Shown one piece after another: positions 47,395-60,773 of a DNA stretch of 64,000 nucleotides (position 1 is its first letter; every line of letters begins with the position of its first letter). The translations under genes and the position numbers were made by a program. Source of the stretch: Acanthopleura granulata (lineage: Eukaryota > Mollusca > Polyplacophora > Chitonida > Chitonidae); contig JABBOT010000001.1 of NCBI GenBank assembly GCA_016165875.1, positions 34,651,011-34,715,010 on the forward strand, written 5' to 3'. The notes below the pieces were generated by a model. It did no database searches. It saw nothing but the letters and a program-made list of their open reading frames with translations, and was not told where the DNA came from.

Positions 47395-48355
47395 GTCGTT
47401 CTCATTTATACCTACTTGTGGGGGTGACATTATAAACCTTACTGCCGTACCTCTCGAGTCACGGAAGTGGACATTTTTGTGAAGAGTCAGTCAGATTGTC
47501 TTCTTAATCACGATACTTGTCCCATGATTCATTCATAATAATTCACAACTCTCAAGACGGTTTGTGCTTGGGTATCTGCATCGTCTCTTTGAGCCACTTT
47601 TTCTCTTTGCTGGGTAGTTTATTATTCTTAACGCCCCCTTATGCTCTTCGTTTTGAGAAGAAAAATGTTGTGAAAATGTTCTACACCACGTATACTGTCT
47701 GGATGTTGGCCATTAATGAGGCAGTGCATGATTGCAGTAATTCCAAATTTCATTCGAACTGCTCTTCGGCGTTTCGGTTTTGAATTTCTGCTCATTAGAG
47801 GCCTCTCTATGTGTGTACGTTTCATTTGCTGCTACCTGTTTCGCTATAGTATACAACTTTGATCTCTATCCCCTCCCCCTCCGGCCAACCCTTCTCAGGA
47901 GAACGCACCATTAAGCGAATAACACTTAGCAGTGTGTTAATCACTGAAATCGCAATACTTACAGACGCAACAGTTCGCTGTGGTTCACTCTCGCCATCGT
48001 AAGTGTTCAATGAGAATTGGCTACAATTTGATATTTAGAGGAGAGTAAGGCTAATTACTAAGCTTATTACCGTCCGGAAGTTCAGTAGCAGCGGGATATT
48101 TCCTTTCTTGGCAAATAATTGGCTTCTTATGACACGTCGAATTAATACGCGTATACTGTCAGCTTGAATCGGGTACTATTTGGCGGCTGTTCAGTCGGTT
48201 ATTATTACCTCTGCTAATCTTTGATGTAGGATCTATACAGATCCTTACTCCCAGGGGCCTACTCCACACAATGACCAATGACTATATGACTTCTTCAATC
48301 AAAACTTTGTCTTTCCATCGGTATTAGTGACACGTCATCAATCACTGACCTTGAT
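47395..48355. other. Sequence with no recognised feature
   Basis: No gene or repeat was found between the two CpG-rich stretches. Confidence 0.4.
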
Positions 48356-48359
48356 AGTG

Positions 48360-48495
48360 TTATCACCCTTCCTTCGAGTCGCCCGGGTCATCCCGACGAT
48401 CGATCCGGGGGCAGAACGCGTGACGGAGCCACGCCCCACCCTGGCCACAACCCCACGGCGGGGACAAGGTAGGGTTCCCGTGTGTGGGGACGGAT
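48360..48495. other. Second short CpG-rich stretch
   Basis: GTCGCCCGGGTCATCCCGAC, GATCGATCCGGGGG, CCACGCCCCACCC and CCCACGGCGGGG occur in 130 bp. AAG|GTAGGG could serve as a donor at about 48470. No family is recognised. Confidence 0.45.
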
Positions 48496-48499
48496 GGAT

Positions 48500-51400
48500 T
48501 AACTTACGATACCGATCTGTTTAATGCGAAACAGACGGTAACAAACCATGGACATTGACGTATAACTAGGTGTCGTCTTATCATTTCCCTCGACTTACCT
48601 CATTCAATATAAAACACCAGTGTTCTTAGGCGTCCTCGGGTGAACGGTGTTGTTTCTATGCTGGAAAATAACCCTAGAGAAAAATGTCAAATTGCCACAG
48701 CGAACAGTGGCCCTAAGCGAATCATTATTCCGTGCATGATGACTTCTGTAAGCATTTTAGTTGAATGAATAGTGATAAACTTTTTTCATAAATGCTGTCA
48801 GTAACAAAGAAAATAAGTAATAAATAGAACACATTGTGATATGTTACATTGTATATCAGCCAGCGAGATTTTCGCACATAGCATATCCTCCTCAAACCAT
48901 AAAATATTTACCTATGAGTGGGAAAACATATCCTTGAGCCCCCACAAATATCGTTACATCTGAAACGTAATTTTTTTTTCCTGTAACAAGTATTGGGTGT
49001 GTGACATTGAAATGCAATTGCAAAACGCAATTTAGCGCAAAGTATGTTCTAATAATGTTGCCATAAGTTTCTATGTTTTGTTCATGGTTTTATATTTCTT
49101 GACAGAGGAGTTTAAACCATAAATGCTGCTTCTTCATGCTATTGCCTTCTTTTACTGAACTGATGTTGAGATTTGTTTATTTGATCAGTATTAAAACTTG
49201 AGGAACTTGACAGCATTTCATATGCCCCAGCTTTGTATTATTTTCTTAACAAGTAGAAAAGTGTCTGAAAGAACTCATAGAAAAGAGCAGTTAACATTTC
49301 TGTATGATAAAGACAAATTTTAGTTCTGTCAAATTCGCTCATGAGATATAACATATAAATGGAGGGCGAGTATGATACTCTACACAAATTAAAGTAATAA
49401 AATATTTATTCCAAAATGTGACTTGTAAAACCCTTATACTGTCTAAATATTTAGCTGCACCACTCTGGTCTGAAAGTTACTGCACGTATTCCGAGCTGCT
49501 GTTGTTCAGTTTTTCTTCTCCTTCAATAGTTATCTTTCAATTTTATCTTAATTCACTTTAGATTATTCCAACAGCGGAACGATATAACTTGCTGTCTTTT
49601 ATTAAGGTATCAAACACAAATAACTCTATAAATAACTAATTTAATTGAATTAGTAACAAATGAACAAGTCAAAAAATATGTGAGCCGAATCGAACCGTTT
49701 GACTTTGTCTCATCATAGAGAGCCTCTGTTCTGACTTGTCGCTGATTGAAATGCCGGAATTCAAAATGTCGTAGATTTCATGCAGACATAACATGGACTC
49801 ATCAGCCATTCATTCTCCACTGCCTTGTTTTCACAAACTTTGCGCAGTCAATTCTTAGTAAGATTCTCCATAAATAAAGTTACCTTATGGTGCTAGAGCC
49901 TGCAGACAACATAAAATACTAAAAGGAATTTCCGAGAAGTCTGAAAGAAGTATTGAGAATGTGAGGGCCAACGCCACTCAAGATGTGCTTTATGCTCATC
50001 ACTCCACCTGGCATGATTAGATATTTTAACACAGGCACTAAATTGGCAATATAATTAGCATAACGTGTGTGGTGAGCTTATCTATAATTGTACTAGTGGG
50101 AGCCTTCGCCAGCCGTGTTACATAGGGCGGGGTTTCAGTCCAGGATGAAATAGGAGTCCAGTGTTAACTGAAAGATAACACGGATCCAATGTTTACAAAC
50201 GGATTCCAGTACATAGCCTTGTAATCTGATGGTAGATAGGCCACACGCGCATGGAGTGCCCGCTGTAATGCGGCCGGATCTGGGCGGGGAGAAGTGAGGG
50301 AGATGAAAGCCCGTAACCCTTTCCTCCCTGGCTGGCGACTGGCAACCTAGGCTGAACAAATACCAGGACAACAGCTGTATTTCATCCCCCATCAAATCAG
50401 AAACGCTTCATGCAAACAGGTACCTTTCTGACAGGTTTCTATCCTTTCAGAAAGCTCTAGTTAGTATTCCTGTCATTTTATCACTTGTTATTTCACGGCT
50501 TTGCACCAGCAATAACTCTATAAACTGTAACATCAACATAAACACGGCGGCCACTTAGCGAGTCTCGTCTTGGGAAAGCCGCCCTTCACCAAAGTGACCA
50601 GTTTTGACGCCAAAATGATAAGGCCTGGCTGGAGTGTGCGCTTAAGGGAGGTTTTGCGCGAATAACCGCATAACAGCCATTTCCTTTGAAGCGAGTGGCG
50701 GGAGATGCATATCTGAGCGGTCTTTACAAACGCGAAATGACAGGAAATTCTCTTCTTATTGGATTTGATAAGTCGTGAAGTGGACCTGGCACAGAGGTGA
50801 AGCATCAAGTAGGCAGGATGGCCTGAAAACATAGCGTGCGTGAACAATAGGCCGACTATGCTGAAGGTCATCTCTAAGGAAAGTAGGTCAGATGCCTAAT
50901 TTTCTTTTCAGGTACTTTCACACATTGATCACATGTTGAATTTAGCTGGTTTGCAATTCGATTTTTGAGTCAGATTGCAATTTAAAAGAAGACAGAGTGA
51001 TTTCAGCGGTTCTGAGATTTCATGATTCACCGAAGGCAGTCTCGAAGGTATCCCATAGAGAACCCCAAATCTGGATAATAACAACTCCGTCACCAAACAC
51101 CCACTCTCTCAATGGTTTCAGTGCAGACACATCTCCAACCATGCATTCAGTACATATCCCAGCTTAAGCTGTATATCTCTATTGCCGTGTCGGACATATT
51201 GGTTTTCTGAATCGCTGGCAGCTTGGGGGATTTGCTCACCCTGTCTTCTCGGACCAGACATCTGGCTGTATAGACATCTGGCCTTACAGACATGTTGTAG
51301 ATTGCTCCGTCTGTAATATGCTTCGACTCTCATTAATCAATCCGTCTTCTTGTATTCCATGTTAGCATGGGATTAGCTGGCATGCATGCTATCAGTTAAG

Positions 51401-52355
51401 CAACACGATAGTTACTTGTGGTGGAGTAATGCTGAACCAGCATGTTAAACACTGTAGGTATTCCCGGAGGTTGATGAAAGTTCGCAGCCGAGATAAGACG
51501 TTCAAAACTATCAAAAGTCTGCTGGTTGTCTGAAGGAGGATTTGGACGTATAGGACAAGCCTTTCAATTGTCCCCACCGGGAACGTGGATGTATATTGGG
51601 CATTGCGGGAATCCGCGCTAGTCTCTACCGACCGAAGGTGGGACGGTTCTGCTGGTTTGATTAGAATCAGTGATAAGTGTTGCTCAGATTATTTTCTATG
51701 ATTAAACGGTCAAATGGTCTCAATGCCTTTGTCAGCTGATTAGTTTTCTGCCTTTATTTTCTGGGATGTCGTACGTTGTTTCGTGCCAAATTCTACTACG
51801 TATATAACAAAGGTTACTGAACCATAAGTGATTGAGTTTTTCTTATAGTTGACACTACCGTATTTACCAAAGTTCGGTGATAAATTCTATTCTCATTGCT
51901 CTCATTTTTCAATGAGTCATAATTAAGTGAAATGAAATTTTGCCTCTTTGGAGGTGAGATGCTTTGTGTAATGATGTCTATCTGTCTTTATTATAGTAGG
52001 CGGCAGCTGTGCGGTATTTTACCACGTGAAAAGAGTGTCCACAGTGGATAGCGGGCTTTTACCGTTCCTTACCGATAATCTTGGCGATGGCTTAGACTGG
52101 TGTATAGGTGTACCAGGAATCGGCGATAGTCTTACTTTACTACCCTTTCTACCGAAAATTGGTAATCAAGTGTGCTGCTTCTTTTGCATTGTTTGTATTT
52201 TACTCATGATTAGATGTGCTGACAACACAACATTCTGAGTAATTCCAGACCAGTGATGCCGAATATGTTTTCATTTACATTAAAAGCATCTGCCATTGAT
52301 CAGATTGTCTTTGCTGTTTTCTTTTTATACTTTCCTCGATGCAGTCCTTTGTATC
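48500..52355. other. Sequence with no recognised feature
   Basis: Minus-strand frames at 50135-50395 and 50533-50871 (112 codons) have no recognisable motif. No SINE or tandem repeat is evident in this long stretch. Confidence 0.4.
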
Positions 52356-52358
52356 TGC

Positions 52359-52760
52359 TGTCTGTACGAGAAATCGCCTATTGGATGGTCCCACTATCTG
52401 TACGAGGTTTCGGCGGTATATAGGATGGACCCACTGTTTGGAGGCCTACGCGGAATCGGTGGTGTATTGGATGATAGTACTGTCTATATGTTGAATCGGC
52501 GTTACAATGAATGGTGAACCACTGCCTGTACTGAGAATCGGCGATATATTAGATGGTTCCACTGTCTGCACGGACAGTCTGATTTATATTAGATGGTTGT
52601 ATTGTCTGCATGGGGAATCAGCGGTATACTGGATGGTTCCACTGGATGTACGGGCAATCGGATTTATATTGGACGGTTGTATTGTCTGCACGGGTAATAG
52701 GTGATATATTGGATGCTTCTCCTGTCTGTCAGGAATCGGTGACATGTTAGGTGACTTTAT
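52359..52760. repeat. Minisatellite, about 40-45 bp units, nine copies
   Basis: The unit is TGTCTGTACGGGGAATCGGC then GATATATTGGATGGTTCCAC. Copies are diverged. Around 52581 and 52661 the sequence GATTTATATTAGATGGTTGT recurs at 80 bp, which suggests a two-unit higher-order period. Related words (GGAATCGGCGATA) appear just outside, near 52118 and 52870. Confidence 0.9.
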
Positions 52761-53008
52761 CTCGAGTGTTCTCCTGCTTAGATGTAAAGTTTCTGCTGAT
52801 TGTAGTGGTGTTGTGCGCGATCATTTTACTGTCTCTACCAGGACGCGTGTTACGTAGAGTGCATCGGCTCGGTGTCGGCAGCGGGAATCGGTGCATAAGG
52901 TTATACACACTGCTCTTTCTCTCTTGTGGGTACTAAGATCGACTCCCACGGGGCTTGGGGGACGGATTACCCTCCTCATAAAAGCACACCCTTAACACTG
53001 CACACCCC

Positions 53009-53033
53009 GGGATGGATTGGGTGGGGAGGGGGG
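53009..53033 (+). repeat. G-quadruplex motif
   Basis: Four G runs of at least three (53009-53011, 53019-53021, 53023-53026, 53028-53033) are separated by loops of 7, 1 and 1 bases. No gene is known nearby. Confidence 0.7.
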
Positions 53034-53039
53034 AGTCAA

Positions 53040-55465
53040 CCCGACTGCGCATTATAGGCTTAACTGCCAGTAATTTGTTCAACATAATAACATCACTACA
53101 GCCTTGCGCAATGTTATTAAATTTCCCAAGGCCTTCTTTTGTCTTAACAAAATGAGAAGCCTAATGCACTTCACTTCTTGTAGGCAATTCCGCCTATAAA
53201 AAGTCAGCATGATTGACTGATTTTTTTTCAGCCGTTGCCTCAAGTACACAACGCAGTCCGACCTTTCTGGTTCCAGTAGGATCAATCGAATGTGAAATCT
53301 AGTAACCTGCTAACATTGCCAGTCCATTTAGACTTGGAAGCTGAAACTGTAGCTCGTAGAATGTAAATCTCCGTTCTTAGTCCGTTCCTGTCTTGTATTT
53401 TATTGGCAACTTTGCAATTTTTTCTTCACTGAGATCGGCCATTTCATAGGTGTGCTTTCAATACTTAACCTCGTGGAGCTTTGTTTTTCTTAGCACCTGT
53501 AATTGCTCAATAAATTACGGTTTTCGTCTTTTTCGGATAGACAACAACAGTCAGGCTCGGAAAGCGTATAGAGACCATATTTGTTAATGCAGTGTAAACA
53601 AGACATTGAATCAAAATGTAAATTAAGGTAGACATGCAGCAATTATACGAATGAACAGACGATAGTATTTTATTCAAACAAATACTTTAAGGTCCACACG
53701 GTATTTCTGTGTTTGTGTCAACTTTGTTGCTCACAAAGTCGTAGTATATACTGAGAATACATCAATCCTCAGTCGTACTAATCTTCGCAAACATAGCAAA
53801 GGGATCGATAAAAGAAACACCGACGAAACTCTTTAATAATGAATGGGAGCAAATTTCTCCAGCACTTTCAGAATGTGACAGACGATTTGATCTTCTAAAT
53901 TGACAACACGTTGATGCATTTACATACGTAGTGAAAATGGTGTTTCCCGTAGTTTTGCAAAATAGCATATCTGGACCGGCTTTTCTGTTAAACGACTTTT
54001 GCTTGCCTTTACTTGTGGCTATCCCCAAATCGCACAACTGTGCAAATCGCGCGACAGTACCAAGGCATATACAGGAATCGCTTAGTGACCTAAACCACTC
54101 CCCATCGACGTAAGCAACGTACATCGATGTGCTACCCACAGGCCCAAGAAACCTTCCAAATCTGCGTTGACAAAGGCATTGGTCGGCCTGGCCGAGGCCT
54201 TATAGTACACGTGTAGCTCCGAAACTGTGCACGTTACTTACGCAGATTTGCGTTTCGCTGAACAGTGCTCCGCGGATTGATCCCAAGAGAGAAGGGCAAG
54301 CAGGCCAGGAGAACTTGAATTCCCACAGCGTCACTGCCTCTATACCTTTCCTGTCGGTAATACGGGCGCCGTTTTGCCAATAAATCTTAGAAGCAGGTGG
54401 TGCATCAAGAATAAATTTTACGCTTTATGGCCGCCAAATCAACGGCGGGCTGCATCTATGAAATTATCGTCCAGTCTAAATTTATGACGTTGACGTCTCG
54501 TGTTTGAAGAAGCGACATTTTGTTTGCTTAAATCGCGCAGCCTAGGTCTAGCCGGAGGGACTTGCACATTGATTGGTACAATCAGTAACTGCAGTAGGGC
54601 AACTCCACCAATGACTACGTCGCCAGCTGGTGCAGGCTTGTTTTAGCACAGGCCTCTCGGTGAGAAACACAATGCTGTACTCTTCCTTTTTTTTCAATCA
54701 GACACGAACTATTTCTGAAGAACTTATACACTGAACACCTTATAAACTCAAATACACTTTTTCACTTATTTCTTACTTATCTGATACATTTCACGAATGG
54801 CAAATACACATGTAGCATGTAATTATGACGTTCCACGATAAAACTGACATTTTCTCTACCGAGACGAGACATTGCAAGTAAATGTAAGGTGCAACATTTG
54901 GTCTTCTCCGTTGCTTTGACGATGAATCCAACCAAACAAAAGCACTGTACCAAATCCGTGGTGTGTTTACATTGAGCTTTCGCTGAAACCTAATTTTCAG
55001 GCACGGAATAACATGCTGATGTATTTGTCTGCTCTATTCTTATTTCCTCATCAGTCATCCTGAAATACTGCTCCACGTGTACATGAAATAATCTGCAGTA
55101 CCTATCAAAACACCAATCCAATGCTTGATCCATTTCTGTATTTGGAACACTGGCCATCTGACCTTTAGTGTCTCGGTCACTAGTACCTCGCCTTAAATCC
55201 AATTGACTTCGCGGAAATTTGTCCGTTATTATCTTATTATATTATTATCTTAGCCACTCGGTGCCGACCTCGCACGGCCTCTTGACCACTGCGCTTCTCT
55301 ACACTATTCTCGGGAACTAGCTGGCATTGAGTGATAGAATTTGCTGATAGAGGGTCTTGGGGGTGTGGTGGGGGAAGTGGTGCTTACTTTTCGTTCCCTG
55401 AAGGTACATGTTACGCTCCTTACATGCAATGCAGATGTAATCTCCTGGCACCCCTGTTTCTTGAA
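53040..55465. other. Sequence with no recognised feature
   Basis: The minus-strand frame 53762-54139 (125 codons) and the frame 54990-55202 have no recognisable domain. The stretch 54150-54620 is less AT-rich. It contains a CRE-like GTTGACGTC, a TTTATGG and a TTTATGAC, but such short words are expected by chance. Confidence 0.4.
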
Positions 55466-55469
55466 CTCG

Positions 55470-55535
55470 TGAAAATGAATGCCGTCTTATAAGTGAAATA
55501 TTCTTGAGGACGCCGTTCAATCAATGAATCGATCA
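55470..55535 (+). mobile_element. SINE fragment
   Basis: ATGCCGTCTTATAAGTGAAA, TATTCTTGAGGACGCCGTTC and AATCAATGAATC match the last 60 bp of the SINE. Confidence 0.8.
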
Positions 55536-55539
55536 CGGC

Positions 55540-55881
55540 CACTGTTATTAAACACTTTATCGTCTTGACCCCCTAGTATACCGCTCCCATTGCTGTCTTG
55601 ACCACTTTTATGTCTCGCCCGCAATGATGCCTGAATCAGTCATACCATTTAAAGATTACCGATAAAATTAGTACATAAGTGAAATCGATATCTTCACCGG
55701 GCTTTGTGTGTATGGTCGCTTTATTTCATACATTGCAATGATGTCAAACAGCATACAACCGAGGATGAAGTTTGAGATAAATCTGATCACGGAAACCAGT
55801 GCAACAACAAAAGGGGAAGATTTCGATATACAGAAATAAACCTAAGCCATTCCACTACAGCCTGGCAACAACAGTAACTTG
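55540..55881. other. Sequence with no recognised feature
   Basis: I see no gene or repeat here. Confidence 0.4.
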
Positions 55882-55891
55882 ATGGTTGGTC

Positions 55892-55994
55892 AGTGGATGG
55901 ACGACGGTTTTCTCCCAATATAATGCTGGCCCCTGTCGTATAAGTGAAATATTCTTGGGTACATCCTAAAACACCAGACAAATTAATGAATAAA
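55892..55994 (+). mobile_element. 5'-truncated SINE with target duplication
   Basis: TGGATGGACGACGGTTTTCT, GCTGGCCCCTGTCGTATAAG and AAACACCAGACAAATTAATG match the family. TGGTTGGTC lies directly before (about 55883-55891) and after (about 55996-56004). Confidence 0.9.
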
Positions 55995-56004
55995 TTGGTT
56001 GGTC

Positions 56005-59000
56005 GATTTAAGTATACTTCTTAACATACTTACCTATACTTAATATACCTTAGGCACCAACGGGTCCCTGTCATTTCGTTCCACTGAACTAGCTCTGCTG
56101 TCGATTCGCGCACTGTGACGTCAAGAAATCTACACCATCTATGAGTGCAACACTGACACTATAACGCCTCATTCTTCAGCAAATTATTAGGAGATATGCA
56201 CGCTTTAAGGCTAAGAAAAAACATTTGTCTATGATTGAATTTTATATCCGAAGAAAGACCGTTAAACAATGTCTTGGTAGGAAAACAAATCAATCCTTTT
56301 TATACGTATTGGTAAAACAGGGTCAAATACTTCTAAACCGTCGGACTATACGATGATTTGTTGACACCCAGTGGGTATCAGTGACGTCATATCCACGTTT
56401 ACCTTTTCGCTTAAAACATAGTTCGTTTAAAACTGCATTCGTTAAACGAAGTCGTTACTGTATCTCTCTGTGTAATTTGAATGCGGAAAGCTATCAATCT
56501 GTGCCTCTAAATTGAAAAGAACTCGAAGTGTTGTTACGACATTGTCTGATATAGTGGCCGTAGAATCCAATTAATGTCAGTTTGTTTGTTGCTTGCCCTT
56601 GATGCATTTGCCACGCCCATTTGCATTTGACTAAGTCCATTGAACATCGCCAGTAAGCTGTCACACAACGAATCTACACAACATGCAACAAGTCCTGAAG
56701 TTTAACGTTAAATAACTTACCACTTGGCACTGGGTTTGTTTGATTTTAATTAAACAGCGTACGCCAGTCTCCAAGAACATGGTGGTTTAGAACCCCATAT
56801 GTTTGCACAACTTAATCCTCTCACTAGTCATGAAAGCAACTGTTGACTTCAGAGTTACACTCGGCACGATGATTAGATGAATAAAACAACCCTACATAAT
56901 GCTCATGGACAAAGCCCGATCCGAACTCTCTTAATCAAATAAACACCTGAGCGAATAAACTGACAGTGACATGTGTCCGCATACTTTTATCACTCCAATA
57001 ACAGGGAGCGAATCGATAGTTTCGTACTCGACCAGTAATTGCCGAGGCCATTCACAAAGCTTGACTCGATTGCCCTCGCACAAAAGTATGTATATTAGAT
57101 TTTAGTCCACCTGTGCGGACAATATCAACGTTTTTCGCCGCTCTTGAGAAACGTTTGCGCGAATATCTCGACTACTCTGTCAGTAGATGTTCTCTTCTCC
57201 CAGTCTCTAAATAGCAAACTGTCTCTTCGAGAGGGCTCATCGAGAGCGAATGCGCTCAGACCTGTTTGAGGTGACCGAAATGACGTGTCGTTTCGTTGTA
57301 GTGTGGCGACAAATGGGCCATTTATAGGTGAATGCTGATATTGAAGTGTGCGCCTGAACTGTTTTGCTGTTTATGATCAGGTTGCTATGCTCGTCAATCA
57401 GAATGGCTCCATTGCGCTGTTATCAGCGAGCGGGTCAATTGCATAGGTTGGTAGATTGTTCTGTCGATAAATCCTGAAACAATTTATGTTCTTTACAAAA
57501 CGCAACATTGGAGCAATTATTGTCTTTTGACATGTACAATCTCTGCGCGTTATCTTGCGTTGATCCCTCTCAGAAATATAGGATTGTTTTTGTTTAACTT
57601 GTTTGATAGTTGTCGAATGGTTGACAGAATGGCCCTTACGTAATTAAGTACGAATAATGTGCTTTATGTGAAATTGTTGTAAGTCTCATTACGTATGATA
57701 ATGAGAAAGTGCTGGTCACAAGCCTTCGCCGGAAAGGGGAACCTATAGAATTGGAGTTCTATACAAGGTATCCACGAGCATTGCTACTAACGTTGTGGCA
57801 AAGATTGCTAGTGCAACACTTTGATAAACACAGCATTTATGTCAATATATTTCATGACCAAAAAGGAGGGCCCCAAATATAAATTCTTCTTCCTACATTC
57901 CAGCAACGTTTTCAGAATATTTTTCCTCATTGCAACCATAAACCAAAAAGTCAGACGTTTCTCCCCACTTTTCAGAGAAGATTGAAGAATGCTATACTTG
58001 ATAGCAGAGGTTTATTATTTATTGATGATGGGAAAAATAAGTCACAAATACCACACTTTTAAAAGATATTTCGCAACAACTAGACCTCTCCAACTTATTT
58101 ATCAAGGCTTTACCCCCATGGGCTAATGTTAAAATCGAACGTTGCATGTGTTTGGGTCTTATAAGAGTGGTCTTTTCTAAGAGTAATCAGTGGTGTATGG
58201 TGATGTCTCAGTTTGGCTGAAACGTTATTCTGTCATTAAATTTTATGGAGCCAAAGTTATTACGCTACAAGACAGAACTCTCCAGTGCCATTTTAGTGTT
58301 GTCATTTTCGAGGTATTACATGGACTATTCTAATATTTATGTTGCACCGTCTGCCTCTGGAGAAAAGCGATTTTTATTTTGAACGCTGTGTCTCACTTCG
58401 GTGTATATATACGTGTAAATAACAAAATGAAAATGTGGGATATATAGTGAATTTCCAATGGCAACTACCGTGTGTTTTCTACCTGTGTACTGTTTTCTCT
58501 TCGACTGTTTCTCTGAGTATAAAGAATAACAATACCAACATACTTCCCTGGCCACGTGTTTGGTAATGGCTGATAGTATAGGAATATATAGGTCACATTG
58601 GCGACAGATTTACTATATACTGTATTGCAGTTGCATATACATGTACCTTGGTATACTAGACTTTGTCTACACTGTTCTGCTTGTATATCGGATTGCTGCC
58701 ACATAGATAAAATCTATGCCTCTATGTAATATGGGTCTATGAATGTTGCTGATATTAACTTGAAATTTGGCTGATGCCTTTCCTATACCACTCATACGTG
58801 TGTACAAATGTCACACGCGGTTTATATTCATGTCTGTCTTTCGGTACAGGCACACTAACAAAAAATCTAGTCCTCGTTGTGTTGATATAATGGTTGAAGC
58901 TAGGGACCTGAGTAGTGAATCGTACCGTACGTTGATACGCATGTAGTAGTGTAGTGTAGTGTTTTTCAGCTGGTGGCGCCGTTTACTCTAGTACCCGTAT

Positions 59001-59320
59001 TGTTTACCACAGCGGTATCATCTTCTAGCAAACTGCTGCCACTGTGAACTTATTCCCCGTATGGCCACATCAGTGGCACAGTATTCTGACACTGACCATT
59101 GCGAAGCCCTGTTCCCCTGTGCCGTGTGCCAAGCCCCGAAAGTCTTTTAAAGAACGGCCTCCGCGTTTGCGGTTTGTCAAATCGACAACTGCGAGGGACA
59201 GTTATGGGGTAGGCGACATTTATTCGAGAAATCCCCGATTATTTACGTTCGGAATATTGCTTTGTTTGACAACATTAGGCCTATATGTCAAGTTTTTTTT
59301 CTATGGGTAACGAAAACTAT
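56005..59320. other. Sequence with no recognised feature
   Basis: 56980-57450 is less AT-rich and holds words such as CCACCTGTG (E box) and CCATTTATAGG, without a clear cluster. The frame 59044-59310 (88 codons) is unrecognised. No repeat is seen. Confidence 0.4.
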
Positions 59321-59323
59321 GGC

Positions 59324-59750
59324 GATGTCATCGCACCCCGTCGGTTGCGTAACTGACCTGTTGCGCCTGAAGTCACAGTGGGACATCAGATGTCACTGTA
59401 CCTCGGCGGGCGTGTAACTAGCGCCTTGACCAGAAGTCACAACCGACCAAGTGCGACTTCAGGATATCACCTCACCTCGACCGGGGTGTAACTAACGCCC
59501 CGACCTGAAGGCAAAGCCGACTAAGTGGGACATAATGATAACACCGCACCTCAGTTGCCGTGCTATTAACGCATTGACCTAAAATCCCATTCGATTAAGT
59601 GCGACATGAGATATCCCGCATCTCCATGGGCATGTAACTAACGCGTTGACCTGAAATCACAGCCGATCAAAGAAGACTTCAGGATATCACCGCACCTCGG
59701 CGGGAATGTAACTAACGCGTTCTCCTAAATCGCTACCCATATATGAGATA
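59324..59750. repeat. GC-rich tandem array, about 73-bp units, six copies
   Basis: The unit order is GATATCACCGCACCTCGGCG, then GTGTAACTAACGCGTTGACC, TGAAATCACAGCCGA and AAGTGCGACTTCA. Units start near 59324, 59389, 59462, 59536, 59610 and 59682, with a start of a seventh at 59746. Sequence identity is moderate, but CpG-bearing words (AACGCGTTGACC, CCTCGGCGGG) are kept. Confidence 0.93.
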
Positions 59751-59754
59751 TCAA

Positions 59755-60770
59755 GATGTTGAAGAAAAGACGGTCGATTACGCATTGTCATGTATACAGG
59801 TGTTCCTTTTATATGGCGATCCTTATTGGTCATATAGACTAATCACACTTCACCATGCAATTGTTTTTGTTTCGGTTGAAGCCTTTAGTGCAATTTACAA
59901 ACTCTTGTATAGTGAGATAAAGACAGCGAGTAATAGTCTTTAGCCCCTCTTAGTCTCTCTACCCTTAGGGCCAAACTTTCCATTGGTTTTCCTATTCTCG
60001 GGTCGTACTGCCTACAACCTGTGCTCTATTCAATTCAAGTAGTAAGTCATCGTGACGCCTGTAAGTAACTGCTATACCTTTTAAAGAATTTCTCGAGAAG
60101 GCTGATATAATCGTATTTGTTCTGATCTTTATAGAATTCTCATGACATAGCGTCCCTCTGTGGGGCAATCCCACTTAGCTTGGGTGCAGGGACGACTTGA
60201 ATCCAGGGGAAGAGGATCGGCTGTTTACGGTTAAGAGCGCACCAGCTTAATCATCTGTCCTTGTAAAGCCTGTATTTTAATATTCACAAATCGCTGACGG
60301 CAAAGATTCTGTCCGCCTCCGCTTACCCGAACTTTTGCTAAATGCTGAGATTATTAAGAAAAAAAACGAACTTGGCATTCCTTCGTTAACCTTTTCTTAG
60401 CCGTGATCCATGCCGCGTGTACGCGGTGTTTTCGTCTGTCAAAAACCTAGCGGAGCTGACGAGACATTTGTTGAGAGACAGCTGCTTAACCTGAAGTTTG
60501 TTGCCTTCCTCACATTTGTACGCGATTGAAGAATCTTCCAGTCACACTATATCGTTCGTTATTTTGAAAAGGTCGCGCTCTATTGCGGAGGTAAACCCTC
60601 AATAACTTGATAAGTATGTCGGACAAGTTCTATACTTGATGTTCAGCGTAATTAGTGGCTGTTCGTTGTAGTAGATTACGATGGCAGCTGCCTTACAGTA
60701 TGACCGATGAGAACATGGCGGCAGAGGCCTCCTGACGAATGTCATTATCGCCAGCGGTGACATAAACCGT
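59755..60770. other. Sequence with no recognised feature
   Basis: CGACTTGAATCCAGGGG at about 60191 is weakly B-box-like. Nothing else is seen. Confidence 0.35.
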
Positions 60771-60773
60771 TCC

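Noticed and set aside
54400..54520. Homeodomain and CRE-like words as an enhancer
   Set aside because: TTTATGG, TTTATGAC and TGACGTC are short and expected by chance; there is no conservation evidence.
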